46,305 nt of DNA, taken from positions 1 to 46,305 of the forward strand of contig SDOA01000017.1 in assembly GCA_004524595.1 (NCBI GenBank). The letters run 5' to 3'. Below, one piece after another: positions 1 to 7,825 of the stretch. Origin of the DNA: Candidatus Thorarchaeota archaeon (lineage in GTDB: Archaea > Asgardarchaeota > Thorarchaeia > Thorarchaeales > Thorarchaeaceae). Every line of letters begins with the position of its first letter. Within the stretch, counting starts at the first letter, position 1. Below the pieces are notes generated by a model. That model was not told where the DNA came from, made no database searches, and saw nothing but the letters and a program-made list of their open reading frames with translations. Made by a program: the position numbers and the translations under genes.

Positions 1-165
1 CGAAAGAATCCACTGTTGAAACATCCAAATATAGTGATTACGCCTCATATTGGTAGTGCAAGTGTTCATACCAGAGCAACGATGGCGCAAATGTGTGCGG
101 AAAATCTAAGTGCAGTCCTGACAGGGAGGATTCCAGTCAATATTATTAATCCAGAGGTGTTGTAA
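1..165 (+). CDS. D-isomer specific 2-hydroxyacid dehydrogenase, C-terminal end (partial)
   Basis: Only the last 54 residues are present; the frame is open from base 1 and stops at TAA 163-165. The tail contains the PHIGSAS motif, whose His is the catalytic acid/base of the NAD-dependent D-2-hydroxyacid dehydrogenases, followed by the usual ending 'M...CAENL.AVL.G..P.N.INPEV'. This ending resembles glyoxylate/hydroxypyruvate reductases more than SerA, because no ACT domain follows, but the substrate cannot be fixed from the fragment. The stop codon directly abuts the ATG of the nitroreductase at 166, so the two are probably co-transcribed and translationally coupled. Confidence 0.85.
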   Translation, partial: RKNPLLKHPNIVITPHIGSASVHTRATMAQMCAENLSAVLTGRIPVNIINPEVL

Positions 166-696
166 ATGGGCGATGAATGTATAAAGAAGATTGAAACACG
201 TCAGTCTATCAGAAAGTTCACTGGTGAAACTATTTCTGAGAGTGAAATCTTAAAAATAGTAAAGACAGGTCTCAGTGCGCCCAGTGCAGGTAATAAACAG
301 CCTTGGCGAATTGTCTTAGTTACTGATGCTGATCAAAAAGAGCGACTTGTATCTGCTGTATTGGGGCAGTCCTTCATCAAACAGGCAGCACTCATTATTG
401 TAGTATGTGCAGTCCCACAAGAATCTGCGGAGAGATATGGAGAAAGGGGTTCCTCGTTATATGTGTTTCAAGACACAGCTGCATTGACACAAAACATTTT
501 GCTAGCAGCTCACATGAGAGGTTACGGAGCCTGTTGGGTAGGTGCCTTCGATGAATCAGCGGTTAGAAAAATTCTGAATATTCCAGAAGGAATGAGACCA
601 GTTTCCTTAATTCCTATAGGAAAAATTTCAGGTGGTCTTCCAAATCCGCGACCTAGAAGACAAATATCGGAAATTATGACAAGAGATTCATTCTGA
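166..696 (+). CDS. Nitroreductase family protein (FMN-dependent)
   Basis: A 176-residue protein of the short nitroreductase superfamily. The N-terminus has the typical 'R.SIRKFT' FMN-phosphate region (about residues 12-20), then 'APSAGNKQPWR' (about 38-50), and a later Gly-rich 'GYGACWVGAF' segment that contacts flavin in the family. The family uses FMN and NAD(P)H to reduce nitro compounds, quinones, flavins or enones as homodimers; the substrate here is unknown. The ATG follows the upstream stop without a gap, and a GAGGTG Shine-Dalgarno lies inside the last codons of the dehydrogenase, so it belongs to that operon. Confidence 0.85.
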   Translation: MGDECIKKIETRQSIRKFTGETISESEILKIVKTGLSAPSAGNKQPWRIVLVTDADQKERLVSAVLGQSFIKQAALIIVVCAVPQESAERYGERGSSLYVFQDTAALTQNILLAAHMRGYGACWVGAFDESAVRKILNIPEGMRPVSLIPIGKISGGLPNPRPRRQISEIMTRDSF

Positions 697-787
697 TTGT
701 AGCTAGCATCTTATCCAATTGTGCTGGAACATTCTATTTCCACGAATAGTAGTTAGATAATTAGTGCCTTTTTACATGAGTGTAATA

Positions 788-824
788 TAGAAAAAAAGAA
801 GAGTAAGGGGGAAAAATCCCCCTA
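788..824 (-). terminator. Intrinsic-type terminator of the 853-5664 protease gene
   Basis: AGGGGG (806-811) pairs perfectly with CCCCCT (818-823) across a 6-nt A-rich loop. Read on the minus strand, the hairpin is followed by a T-rich run (complement of the A/G tract at 788-803). It lies 30 bases past the protease stop codon. Archaeal termination often needs only the U-tract, so the hairpin may be supportive only. Confidence 0.7.
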
Positions 825-852
825 TTTAAACTAAGGATCGACTCGCATAAAC

Positions 853-3800
853 CTACTTCTTCCTGATGAGGAAGAGTATGAGGATTACGACGACACCGAC
901 ACCAATACCGCCTACAAGACCAATCAAGAGAGGATCAAGACCAGGTGGGGTCGTTGTGGTTGTGGTTGTTGTCTCACTCGTGGTCGTTGTGGTTGTGGTT
1001 GTTGTCTCAGTCGTAGTCGTTGTTGTTGGAGGTGGAGTTGTTACTGGTATATCACCTGCATCGACTGCTGTTGAGAAGCCATCAGCAAAGTCACCAGGCC
1101 AGTACCCTGCGGGTGGATCGCTGACATCAGCCAAGTCAGGAATCGTGAAGTCAAGACTGTAGGCTCGTACTCTGAACATGTACGAGTCTTCCATCCATCC
1201 ACTCGAGTTCCACCTGTATGTTGTTGCTGTGAGGTTCTGAGCGAGGAGCATGTAAGATGCACCATCGTCGTTACTCAACCATAGCGAGTAGTAGTGGGTA
1301 TCATCTGCATTCCTATCGGTTACGCTCCAGCTTATGTCAAAGGTTCTGTCCTCATCTCCAGTAACTGGAGCTGGGTCATTAACTGTGACTTCTGGTGCGA
1401 AGAAGTTACCGATGAAGATGTCAGCAAACTCCACTGAGTAGTGGATGTTAACACCCGTATCGCTATCAACAAGCACAGAGTAGGTTTGGTTAGCTAGTAG
1501 GTAGTAGGTATCAATCTGGAAGTTATTGGCATAGACACGATCTGGTTCAAGACCAAGTCGATTGTCAACACGCAACTCGTAAGTTCCAGCTGCACCATCG
1601 TAGTTCAGGATACCGAAGTCGATATCACCATCTCTACTGGCAGTGAATGAGCCTACTTCTGGATGAGCTCCAGTAGCCATCTGTGCACCTAGTAGGTTAT
1701 TGCCGTAGCTTCTCTGATCCATTGGCGTATCAGACCACCATGCCATGATATCACTATCACTATTCGAGAAGTCACACACCACACGTACATTGTCACCGTT
1801 TGTGATTCCAGGTACAGTCTCCCAAGCATAGAATGCTGGATCGATAGTGCCAGTGAACTGGCTGCCAGGATCACCAGGTGCAATGACTAGGTCACCAATG
1901 CCCACGAAGAGTGTTCCGTAGAGTACCTTCATCTCGACTGAGGTGACGGTCAACTCTGGAATGCCTCCAACGGGATCAACCCAGGTAGCATTCACAACAA
2001 CATGGTCGCCAACAGCACTGCCGCCTGCAATGAGAGGTGTTGTAGGAACATCTCTGGCATGATAGGTCATCTCTAGAGTTGGTTCAGGTAGGACATCTAA
2101 TCCGAAGACTTCAACGATGAAACCTTCAGGAAGTGCTTCCACACTGTTCACTGTAGTATAGATGATATACCGCCCAGGTCCAGGGATATGAGCGATAGCA
2201 ACTGATGATGAACCAATTGAACCCACAGCATCTGCGGAGTCCGCAAGTGAAGCACCAGTCATATCGACAATCGCTACAGTCACATCAGTGTGAGCTCCTG
2301 TCCAATCTGCTCTTGCACCTAGGTAGGCAACATTTGCATCTACTACATCAACGATGTAGGATCCATGGTCGCTTCCATCATAGTAGGTATCCCATCCTGC
2401 ATTAATGAATGCTGGATCGTATGGAGTCAGGTCAGTACCAAATCCGTTAGCTATCTGCATTACGGAACCATCGTGAGCGTCGTACTCAGCCATTACACCA
2501 AAGGTGTATGGGATCTTGTGCACAACTTCAGCACCATCCGTGACCTTGATGAAGCCTTGATGGACACCATAGTCAGCTGCAACGGTCAGGTTCGCCCAGA
2601 TACCACCGGCTGCGTTGTCACCCAGAGTAATCTGAGTATCAACTACTTCAGCCCAAGTCACAATTGTGACTGTGACATTGTTGCCGTCAGTGTATGGCCA
2701 GCTTCGAATTGTCTGGTCGTTCACCATGACAATACCTTCATTCGGGAACAATGTGCCAAGACCGTCAGGATGGCTCAAGTCCATCTTGATGTTGTTAGCA
2801 GTTCCGCCACCGTATTGCCAGCGAGTGATCTCATCACCAAGACCAGTGAATCTGTTGTAGTAGTCAACCACACCATTAGCTGGTGATGTGTCATCCCAAT
2901 CAAAAACGAATGCCCAGAGGTTGTCACCTTGGAATGTGGCATAGTCACCAGAGATGTGAATTGTTGCATAGGTTGAAGCCGCAAAGGCGGCGTATGCACC
3001 AGTTTCAACAGCCTCAAGTTCAGTGTCTAATTCGAACCAACCGGCTCTCATGACAGGATTACCTGTTGAGGTTGTCTCATTGTATATCGAGGTCTCATAA
3101 GTAAAGGACCAGATATCATCAACAACATACCGCGTTGCTTGCCATGTGTAGGTTCCAGCACTCACTGGAGCACCACCTGCTAACTCACCATGGAATGTCA
3201 GACTCTTGGTTGCACCAGGAGCGAGGATTCCATAGTACAGATTGGTATCTCCAAAGAGGGTCGGAATTGAGTCGTTCATGAAGTTCATACGGTCGTATGG
3301 CATCATTCGGTATTCCCAGGCATCATTGGTCTCATATGCCCAGTTGGCAACTGAGTCATAGCTCCACCAGAGAGTACCTGCGGCACCATCAACGAAATCT
3401 ATTGCTGCAGTGATGTTGACACGACCGTTACCTTGAGCCAAGGGGTCCATGCCAATGTCATCAGCTGTGCTTTGAAGGACTGTCTTTACTTTATCAGGCA
3501 TAAATACTCCAGCAGCCTCAATAACGAGAGCTGCAGCACCAGCCACGATTGGACAGGCCATTGATGTTCCACCATAGGTAGCATACCCAGTACTTGTACC
3601 GAAGAATATGTCACCATGATAGAGCACGATACCGTAGTTATTGGCACCAGGAGCAAGAATGTCAGGCTTCGGATAGCCAAGGGTTAGAGGACCTCTGGCC
3701 GAGAACGAAGCAATCTGATCGAATCCTTGGTCTGGACCATACGAGTTCTGGAATGTGTGATAGCTGGTTGTTGCACCAACACCGATCAGCTGAGGAGCTC

Positions 3801-5664
3801 TCGGTGGTGTAGTTGTACCATAACCAGGACCTGCGTTACCCGCTGAGAAGCATTGTAGGACACCAGGATAGTATGTGGCGTTAAAGTAACCAGGAGTACC
3901 AATAGCTGCGTAGATCAGTGAGTACTGACCCCAGAGCTCGTAGTACTGCGGAGCTACCCAACCCCACGAGTTGCTCGTGATGTGCATTTGGTGTGCACTA
4001 TCATAATTCCATTCAAAGTAGCCAGTTCCCCAGTTAAAGTCGAAACCAGCAGTCCAGAGCATGGACATGAACTCAGAAGCGATACCTACAGTCATCACAC
4101 CTAAAACTTTTGCATCAGGTGCAACACCCTTCAATGTCTGCATTGAATAGTTCAGACCGACAGGGAAACTAGTGACACCCTGACCAGCAATCTCGCCAGC
4201 ACAGAATGTACCGTGACCGTTTCCATCGTACATGATACCGAGTGCACGACCAGCAAGACCAATACCATCAATCAAACCTAGACCGAAGATGTTGTCTTCC
4301 CATACATGAGCAAGAGTACCAAGTCCGAATCGTTCACCATCTGGATAATCGTAGTATAGAAGTGAATGGACAGGGTCAGGATCGTGACCATACCAGAGAC
4401 CAGCCTCAAAGTCATCAACGAAGCTGTTGTCTAAGAGAGCATCATAGTACGCCCAGGCAGCAGGGTCATCAAAGTCCCATTGCTCCCAATAGATGACGTT
4501 ATTCCACAAGTCAGTGTGGGCTCTCGTATCGTTCCAGTTAATGATGATCTTGCTACCGTTCAACACAAGTGCCGGTGCAAAGACCTTCAGGTATGGATTG
4601 GAACGTTGCTGGAAGACGTATCCAACAGTGTAGTAGGGACTACCTAGTGTATAGGCGGAAGTTGGACCTCCAGATGCATATTGTGGAGCAGGAATCTCTG
4701 TGTCTGCCCTGAACTTTGTATTGTAGTAGTTTGTCAGGTTAGCCTGACCAGGATAAGCATTGCCATACCATGCAGCCAAGTAGGCATCCATGAACCAGTC
4801 AAGGTTGGATAGACCACCCTGATTGTTTACGTATGGACTACCATGAGCACATGTACTCCAGTTGACATACCACTTGCCACCCATCTCATAACTAAGCATG
4901 TTCCAGCCCGATAAAGCCAGATATTCCGTAGCATTAACAACTGTCGCATTAACACGATAGAGGTTGACTCCAAAGCCATAACCTGTTGGATCAAAGCTGG
5001 TTGACATGTTGTCTGCACCCATATCAAGGGCACCGACAAGGTCAGGATGAGTAAAGTCAACACCTGTGTCTACTACTCCGACGCGAACTCCATCGCCAGT
5101 ATATCCTTGAGCCCATGCGTAATCTGCACCAATGTATGGATTGATCACGTATGCATCCGGTTCAGTAGTGACCGGTTCAAAGGTTGGCTTGGATTCAACA
5201 CCGGAAGTTTTCTGATTATAAAGACGGTCCGCAAAGGCAGTTACAACACCATCGAATTCCTCAACTGCTGTTACACCAGCTACTCCATCGATGTAAGCGC
5301 TTACAATAGTTGCAACACCAAGATCAACTTTCCAATTGACCTTGACTATTTCTTCAAATGCAGCTATGTCAGCACCTTCCTCAAGAGTAATGAGAGCGCC
5401 TAACGCACCATCCACATTGAGGGCAACGTCAGACGGGATTATTCCTGTCGCCTTGTAGCTAGAAAGTACTGAGTCAAGTGGACCTTCAAGACTCCGCTCT
5501 TGGAAATAGCGGTTCAAATCCATCATGACTTGCTCAGGCGTGGAAATCTGAGGTGTGGTAACCTGCGGAGAATCTCGTGCCATGGGCGTGAATGGTGCCA
5601 TAACCATTGTAACGGTAAAGGCAACAATCATAAACATGGACGCTGTTTTCTTCAGGTTGTTCAT
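853..5664 (-). CDS. Secreted, membrane-anchored S8 (subtilisin-like) serine protease, 1603 aa
   Basis: A very large ectoprotease. A signal peptide (about 1-29) is followed by a prodomain-like region. The catalytic triad is Asp199 (VDTGVDFTHPDL), His484 (NGHGTFCAG) and Ser701 (GGTSMACP), with the oxyanion Asn in SAGNAGPG near 609. About 285 residues separate Asp and His, against about 30 in subtilisin; this insertion is rich in Trp, Tyr and Asn. After the catalytic domain come some 800 residues of beta-rich modules, the last resembling fibronectin III, then a Thr-rich linker (about 1540-1575), one transmembrane helix and an RKK tail. The linker is probably O-glycosylated and would hold the enzyme off the membrane. 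The ATG has a GAGGAG Shine-Dalgarno 9-10 nt upstream. Substrates are unknown; nutrient proteolysis or surface-protein processing are both possible. Confidence 0.9.
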   Translation of the reverse strand: MNNLKKTASMFMIVAFTVTMVMAPFTPMARDSPQVTTPQISTPEQVMMDLNRYFQERSLEGPLDSVLSSYKATGIIPSDVALNVDGALGALITLEEGADIAAFEEIVKVNWKVDLGVATIVSAYIDGVAGVTAVEEFDGVVTAFADRLYNQKTSGVESKPTFEPVTTEPDAYVINPYIGADYAWAQGYTGDGVRVGVVDTGVDFTHPDLVGALDMGADNMSTSFDPTGYGFGVNLYRVNATVVNATEYLALSGWNMLSYEMGGKWYVNWSTCAHGSPYVNNQGGLSNLDWFMDAYLAAWYGNAYPGQANLTNYYNTKFRADTEIPAPQYASGGPTSAYTLGSPYYTVGYVFQQRSNPYLKVFAPALVLNGSKIIINWNDTRAHTDLWNNVIYWEQWDFDDPAAWAYYDALLDNSFVDDFEAGLWYGHDPDPVHSLLYYDYPDGERFGLGTLAHVWEDNIFGLGLIDGIGLAGRALGIMYDGNGHGTFCAGEIAGQGVTSFPVGLNYSMQTLKGVAPDAKVLGVMTVGIASEFMSMLWTAGFDFNWGTGYFEWNYDSAHQMHITSNSWGWVAPQYYELWGQYSLIYAAIGTPGYFNATYYPGVLQCFSAGNAGPGYGTTTPPRAPQLIGVGATTSYHTFQNSYGPDQGFDQIASFSARGPLTLGYPKPDILAPGANNYGIVLYHGDIFFGTSTGYATYGGTSMACPIVAGAAALVIEAAGVFMPDKVKTVLQSTADDIGMDPLAQGNGRVNITAAIDFVDGAAGTLWWSYDSVANWAYETNDAWEYRMMPYDRMNFMNDSIPTLFGDTNLYYGILAPGATKSLTFHGELAGGAPVSAGTYTWQATRYVVDDIWSFTYETSIYNETTSTGNPVMRAGWFELDTELEAVETGAYAAFAASTYATIHISGDYATFQGDNLWAFVFDWDDTSPANGVVDYYNRFTGLGDEITRWQYGGGTANNIKMDLSHPDGLGTLFPNEGIVMVNDQTIRSWPYTDGNNVTVTIVTWAEVVDTQITLGDNAAGGIWANLTVAADYGVHQGFIKVTDGAEVVHKIPYTFGVMAEYDAHDGSVMQIANGFGTDLTPYDPAFINAGWDTYYDGSDHGSYIVDVVDANVAYLGARADWTGAHTDVTVAIVDMTGASLADSADAVGSIGSSSVAIAHIPGPGRYIIYTTVNSVEALPEGFIVEVFGLDVLPEPTLEMTYHARDVPTTPLIAGGSAVGDHVVVNATWVDPVGGIPELTVTSVEMKVLYGTLFVGIGDLVIAPGDPGSQFTGTIDPAFYAWETVPGITNGDNVRVVCDFSNSDSDIMAWWSDTPMDQRSYGNNLLGAQMATGAHPEVGSFTASRDGDIDFGILNYDGAAGTYELRVDNRLGLEPDRVYANNFQIDTYYLLANQTYSVLVDSDTGVNIHYSVEFADIFIGNFFAPEVTVNDPAPVTGDEDRTFDISWSVTDRNADDTHYYSLWLSNDDGASYMLLAQNLTATTYRWNSSGWMEDSYMFRVRAYSLDFTIPDLADVSDPPAGYWPGDFADGFSTAVDAGDIPVTTPPPTTTTTTETTTTTTTTTSETTTTTTTTPPGLDPLLIGLVGGIGVGVVVILILFLIRKK
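950..1029 (-). repeat. 33-bp tandem repeat encoding the Thr-rich linker
   Basis: Two 33-bp units (950-982 and 983-1015) differ at only a few positions and are followed by a partial third unit (1016-1029). Each unit encodes 11 residues of Thr with one Glu or Ser-Glu in the protease's stalk. The in-frame unit length allows copy-number change without a frameshift. Confidence 0.8.
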
Positions 5665-6100
5665 TTTTTATTTTCTCCTCACGTATATTGTAGAGAACAA
5701 AAACGTACAGAAACACATCATCACCGCATCGATGACATCTTCTGGACGCAATAAAACCTCCAAACTCATCGCATCGCGATCAGCTGTCTCCTCTTCAGCG
5801 TTCTCCACGGGTATTGTGATTAACATCGAAAAGGAATATTGTATCTATTAAGCATTGTGCAAGAATTGTACTATGGTCAACAATCATTTTGCTCGAATGT
5901 TGATAATCAAGTACACTTATTTTCCTATAATGATATTAAGTATCCATAATGCCTTTTATCTGTTTTAGGAGTCTATCATTGCTTTATTTTTTCAATGTGT
6001 TTACAAATACACTATTTTCTTCAAAGACTGGTTGATGTATTAAATGACTGTTACTTCTTAAAGAGGATTATTAATAAGTTGAATTTGTCATGAACCTTTT
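5665..6100. other. Intergenic region of 436 bp, AT-rich, no gene recognised
   Basis: This lies between the start of the large protease and the end of the membrane coiled-coil gene, both on the minus strand. It should hold the protease promoter. AT-rich stretches (for example around 5840-5850 and 5925-5940) could serve as minus-strand TATA boxes, but none stands out. The Shine-Dalgarno of the protease is at its left edge. No tRNA-like fold, long inverted repeat or credible reading frame was seen; the open frame running out of the protease start on the plus strand has no family resemblance. Confidence 0.5.
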
Positions 6101-7207
6101 CTACGCACGAACCATTTTTTTGACAGCATCAATTATCTCATTTACCATTATGATTGCACCGATGAGCTCAATCTTTGGTTCATTCTCTTCGATATTTCCA
6201 GCCTCTCTGGCAACTCGGGTCATTGATCTACCAAGACCTTCAATAAGAGACACAAATGCTTCTTTTACCATCACCTCTCTTCCAGAAGATTCTACTTGTG
6301 AGATGAGCTCTACAAGATCGGTGATAACGCTATCAGATACTTCGGATGCAGTTTCAGATCTCCGAAGAAGATCCTCCCATCGTGCGTTCAGGTTTTGTAA
6401 CTGCGAATGTAATTGGTCAATCTTCCCTGAATCGATAGATGGAGCTGTTGCGGTCTCAGTGTTTTCAATTGTCAATCGTAAATCTGCTATTTCAGATTGT
6501 AGAGATTCAATACTCGCATCTCGTTCTGCAATTTGAGCACGGAGTGTATCTTCAGCACTGGAAGGTATCTTCTTGGACTTTAGCTGCTCCTCCATTATCT
6601 CTATTGATGTCTCCCGCTCCGCTACCTCGGCTTTGATAGTTTCAAGCTCACTTTCAAGAGTGGTGAGCGCCTGTTCCTTCTCTATAATAAATTCATTGAG
6701 TCTCTTGTTTTCAGCTTCAAGTTTCTGAAGTGCTTGCTTTGAAAGATATGCAACCTCTTTAGTAAGTTTGAGATCTTCTCGCAGGCCAGAGAGATCAGGA
6801 TTTGGAGGAGAAATCACGAAATATGAAAATACCGTAAATAAAATACCAATAATAATTACATAAACAAGAGAGGTACCAACAGAGCTAAAAATGAAATCTG
6901 TGACTGCCTGAAGTCCAGAAGAGAAACTAGCCCATGAGCCAAAGGTCCACCATAGAACGCTTGATGCAGCATACAACAGAAGCCCGAAAGATATAATCAG
7001 GCTTGATAGGCTCGAGAAGACCATCAGGTTTCTTGTGATATTATCTTGTGGTAGATGTCGTTGATATAATAAGAGAGTGATGGCAAAGAATACTAAGGGG
7101 ATGACATAAGGTAAGGTGGCAACAATATCATCCATGGGCGTTCCAAAAGTAACAAGTATTTTCAATCCATCTTTGAACAACAAACAATCCATTGAGATGC
7201 CTCCCAA
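6101..7207 (-). CDS. Membrane protein with three TM helices and a long cytosolic coiled coil
   Basis: A 368-residue protein not assignable to a named family. The N-terminal third has three hydrophobic segments at about residues 33-48, 62-87 and 113-132. From about 140 onward the chain is highly charged and heptad-like (Leu/Glu/Lys-rich, about 140-285), predicting a long coiled coil, and ends with a helical C-terminal domain (about 285-368). It looks like a membrane-tethered coiled-coil scaffold. The ATG at 7207 has another Met six codons in, so the start may be 15 bases shorter. A perfect 9-bp inverted repeat lies about 85 bases upstream and could regulate it. Confidence 0.75.
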   Translation of the reverse strand: MGGISMDCLLFKDGLKILVTFGTPMDDIVATLPYVIPLVFFAITLLLYQRHLPQDNITRNLMVFSSLSSLIISFGLLLYAASSVLWWTFGSWASFSSGLQAVTDFIFSSVGTSLVYVIIIGILFTVFSYFVISPPNPDLSGLREDLKLTKEVAYLSKQALQKLEAENKRLNEFIIEKEQALTTLESELETIKAEVAERETSIEIMEEQLKSKKIPSSAEDTLRAQIAERDASIESLQSEIADLRLTIENTETATAPSIDSGKIDQLHSQLQNLNARWEDLLRRSETASEVSDSVITDLVELISQVESSGREVMVKEAFVSLIEGLGRSMTRVAREAGNIEENEPKIELIGAIIMVNEIIDAVKKMVRA

Positions 7208-7290
7208 CTTATGTAATGATGAGATATGTTTCAGAAGATAAAACTATTCTGGAAAAACTAGTAGTAAATCTAAACACGCAAAATTAGCGC

Positions 7291-7319
7291 TCTGTCCGTT
7301 ACGTAAGAACACGGACAGA
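7291..7319. repeat. Perfect 9-bp inverted repeat (TCTGTCCGT / ACGGACAGA)
   Basis: Arms at 7291-7299 and 7311-7319 with an 11-nt spacer. It sits between two minus-strand genes: 16 bases after the stop of the 7335-7625 gene and about 85 bases before the start of the 6101-7207 gene. It could be a terminator hairpin for the former, but only a weak T-run follows, or an operator for the latter. Confidence 0.6.
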
Positions 7320-7334
7320 TCTGCCATCAATAAT

Positions 7335-7625
7335 TTATTCTTGCCAGAGTTTTGCCTTTAAGGCTTCATGGTCCTCTATGGCCATCTCTAAACTCTTGAC
7401 AAATCGGCTAGCTTCATCAATTGATAAGAGAAATGAAGCCTTCAAGTCTTTATCTTCTCCAATCATCAAACGAATCTTCCCGTCATTAACCCAGCCCTCT
7501 GAAGTCTTTTCAGGCAATGCAATCTGCATCTCAAACCAGGTTCGGCGTGTTTGGCCTGTGTCTCGATCGTCAAAAAAATGTTTGAGTTGAAGTCTACGCT
7601 CGTATGTATGTGCTTTTGCACCCAT
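7335..7625 (-). CDS. Small conserved-looking hypothetical protein, 96 aa
   Basis: A soluble, charged 96-residue protein with no signal peptide, membrane segment or Cys motif. The composition and pattern (a beta-rich N-terminal part to about residue 65 with 'WFEMQIALPEK' and 'GKIRLMIGEDKDL', then an amphipathic helix at about 67-92) look like a genuine small folded protein. ATG start; upstream TTAAGGAGTGTAAAATCAAG gives a Shine-Dalgarno (GGAG) near position 7640. I do not recognise the family. The inverted repeat at 7291-7319 lies just past its stop. Confidence 0.65.
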   Translation of the reverse strand: MGAKAHTYERRLQLKHFFDDRDTGQTRRTWFEMQIALPEKTSEGWVNDGKIRLMIGEDKDLKASFLLSIDEASRFVKSLEMAIEDHEALKAKLWQE

Positions 7626-7825
7626 CTTGATTTTACACTCCTTAATGAATTATAGGCGCTCATTGACGCCCACATATAATAATCATCACGAACAGTTTTG
7701 TGTTCCTTTCTCGGATTTTCCGAGCTACCCAATACGTTATAATTTCACCAGTTTAACACAATAAAGCAGGTAAGAAAAGCCTTATTTTGTTCTCGGAAGC
7801 GTTTTGCGTGGAAGGACAATCTACG

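Noticed and set aside
866..1162. Open frame on the plus strand, rich in Val (98 codons)
   Set aside because: It is the complement of the Thr-rich linker and neighbouring sequence of the protease on the minus strand; the Val runs come from the ACN repeats.
2205..2886. Two overlapping open frames opposite the large protease
   Set aside because: No start signal, no recognisable motif, and coding sequence of the protease fully explains the base composition.
5500..5851. Plus-strand open frames leading out of the protease start
   Set aside because: They overlap the signal-peptide codons and the intergenic region, and show no protein-like pattern.
7787..7825. In-frame TTG extension of the second protease
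   Set aside because: ATG 7826 has a suitable GGA ribosome site and opens directly into a signal peptide; the extension has neither.
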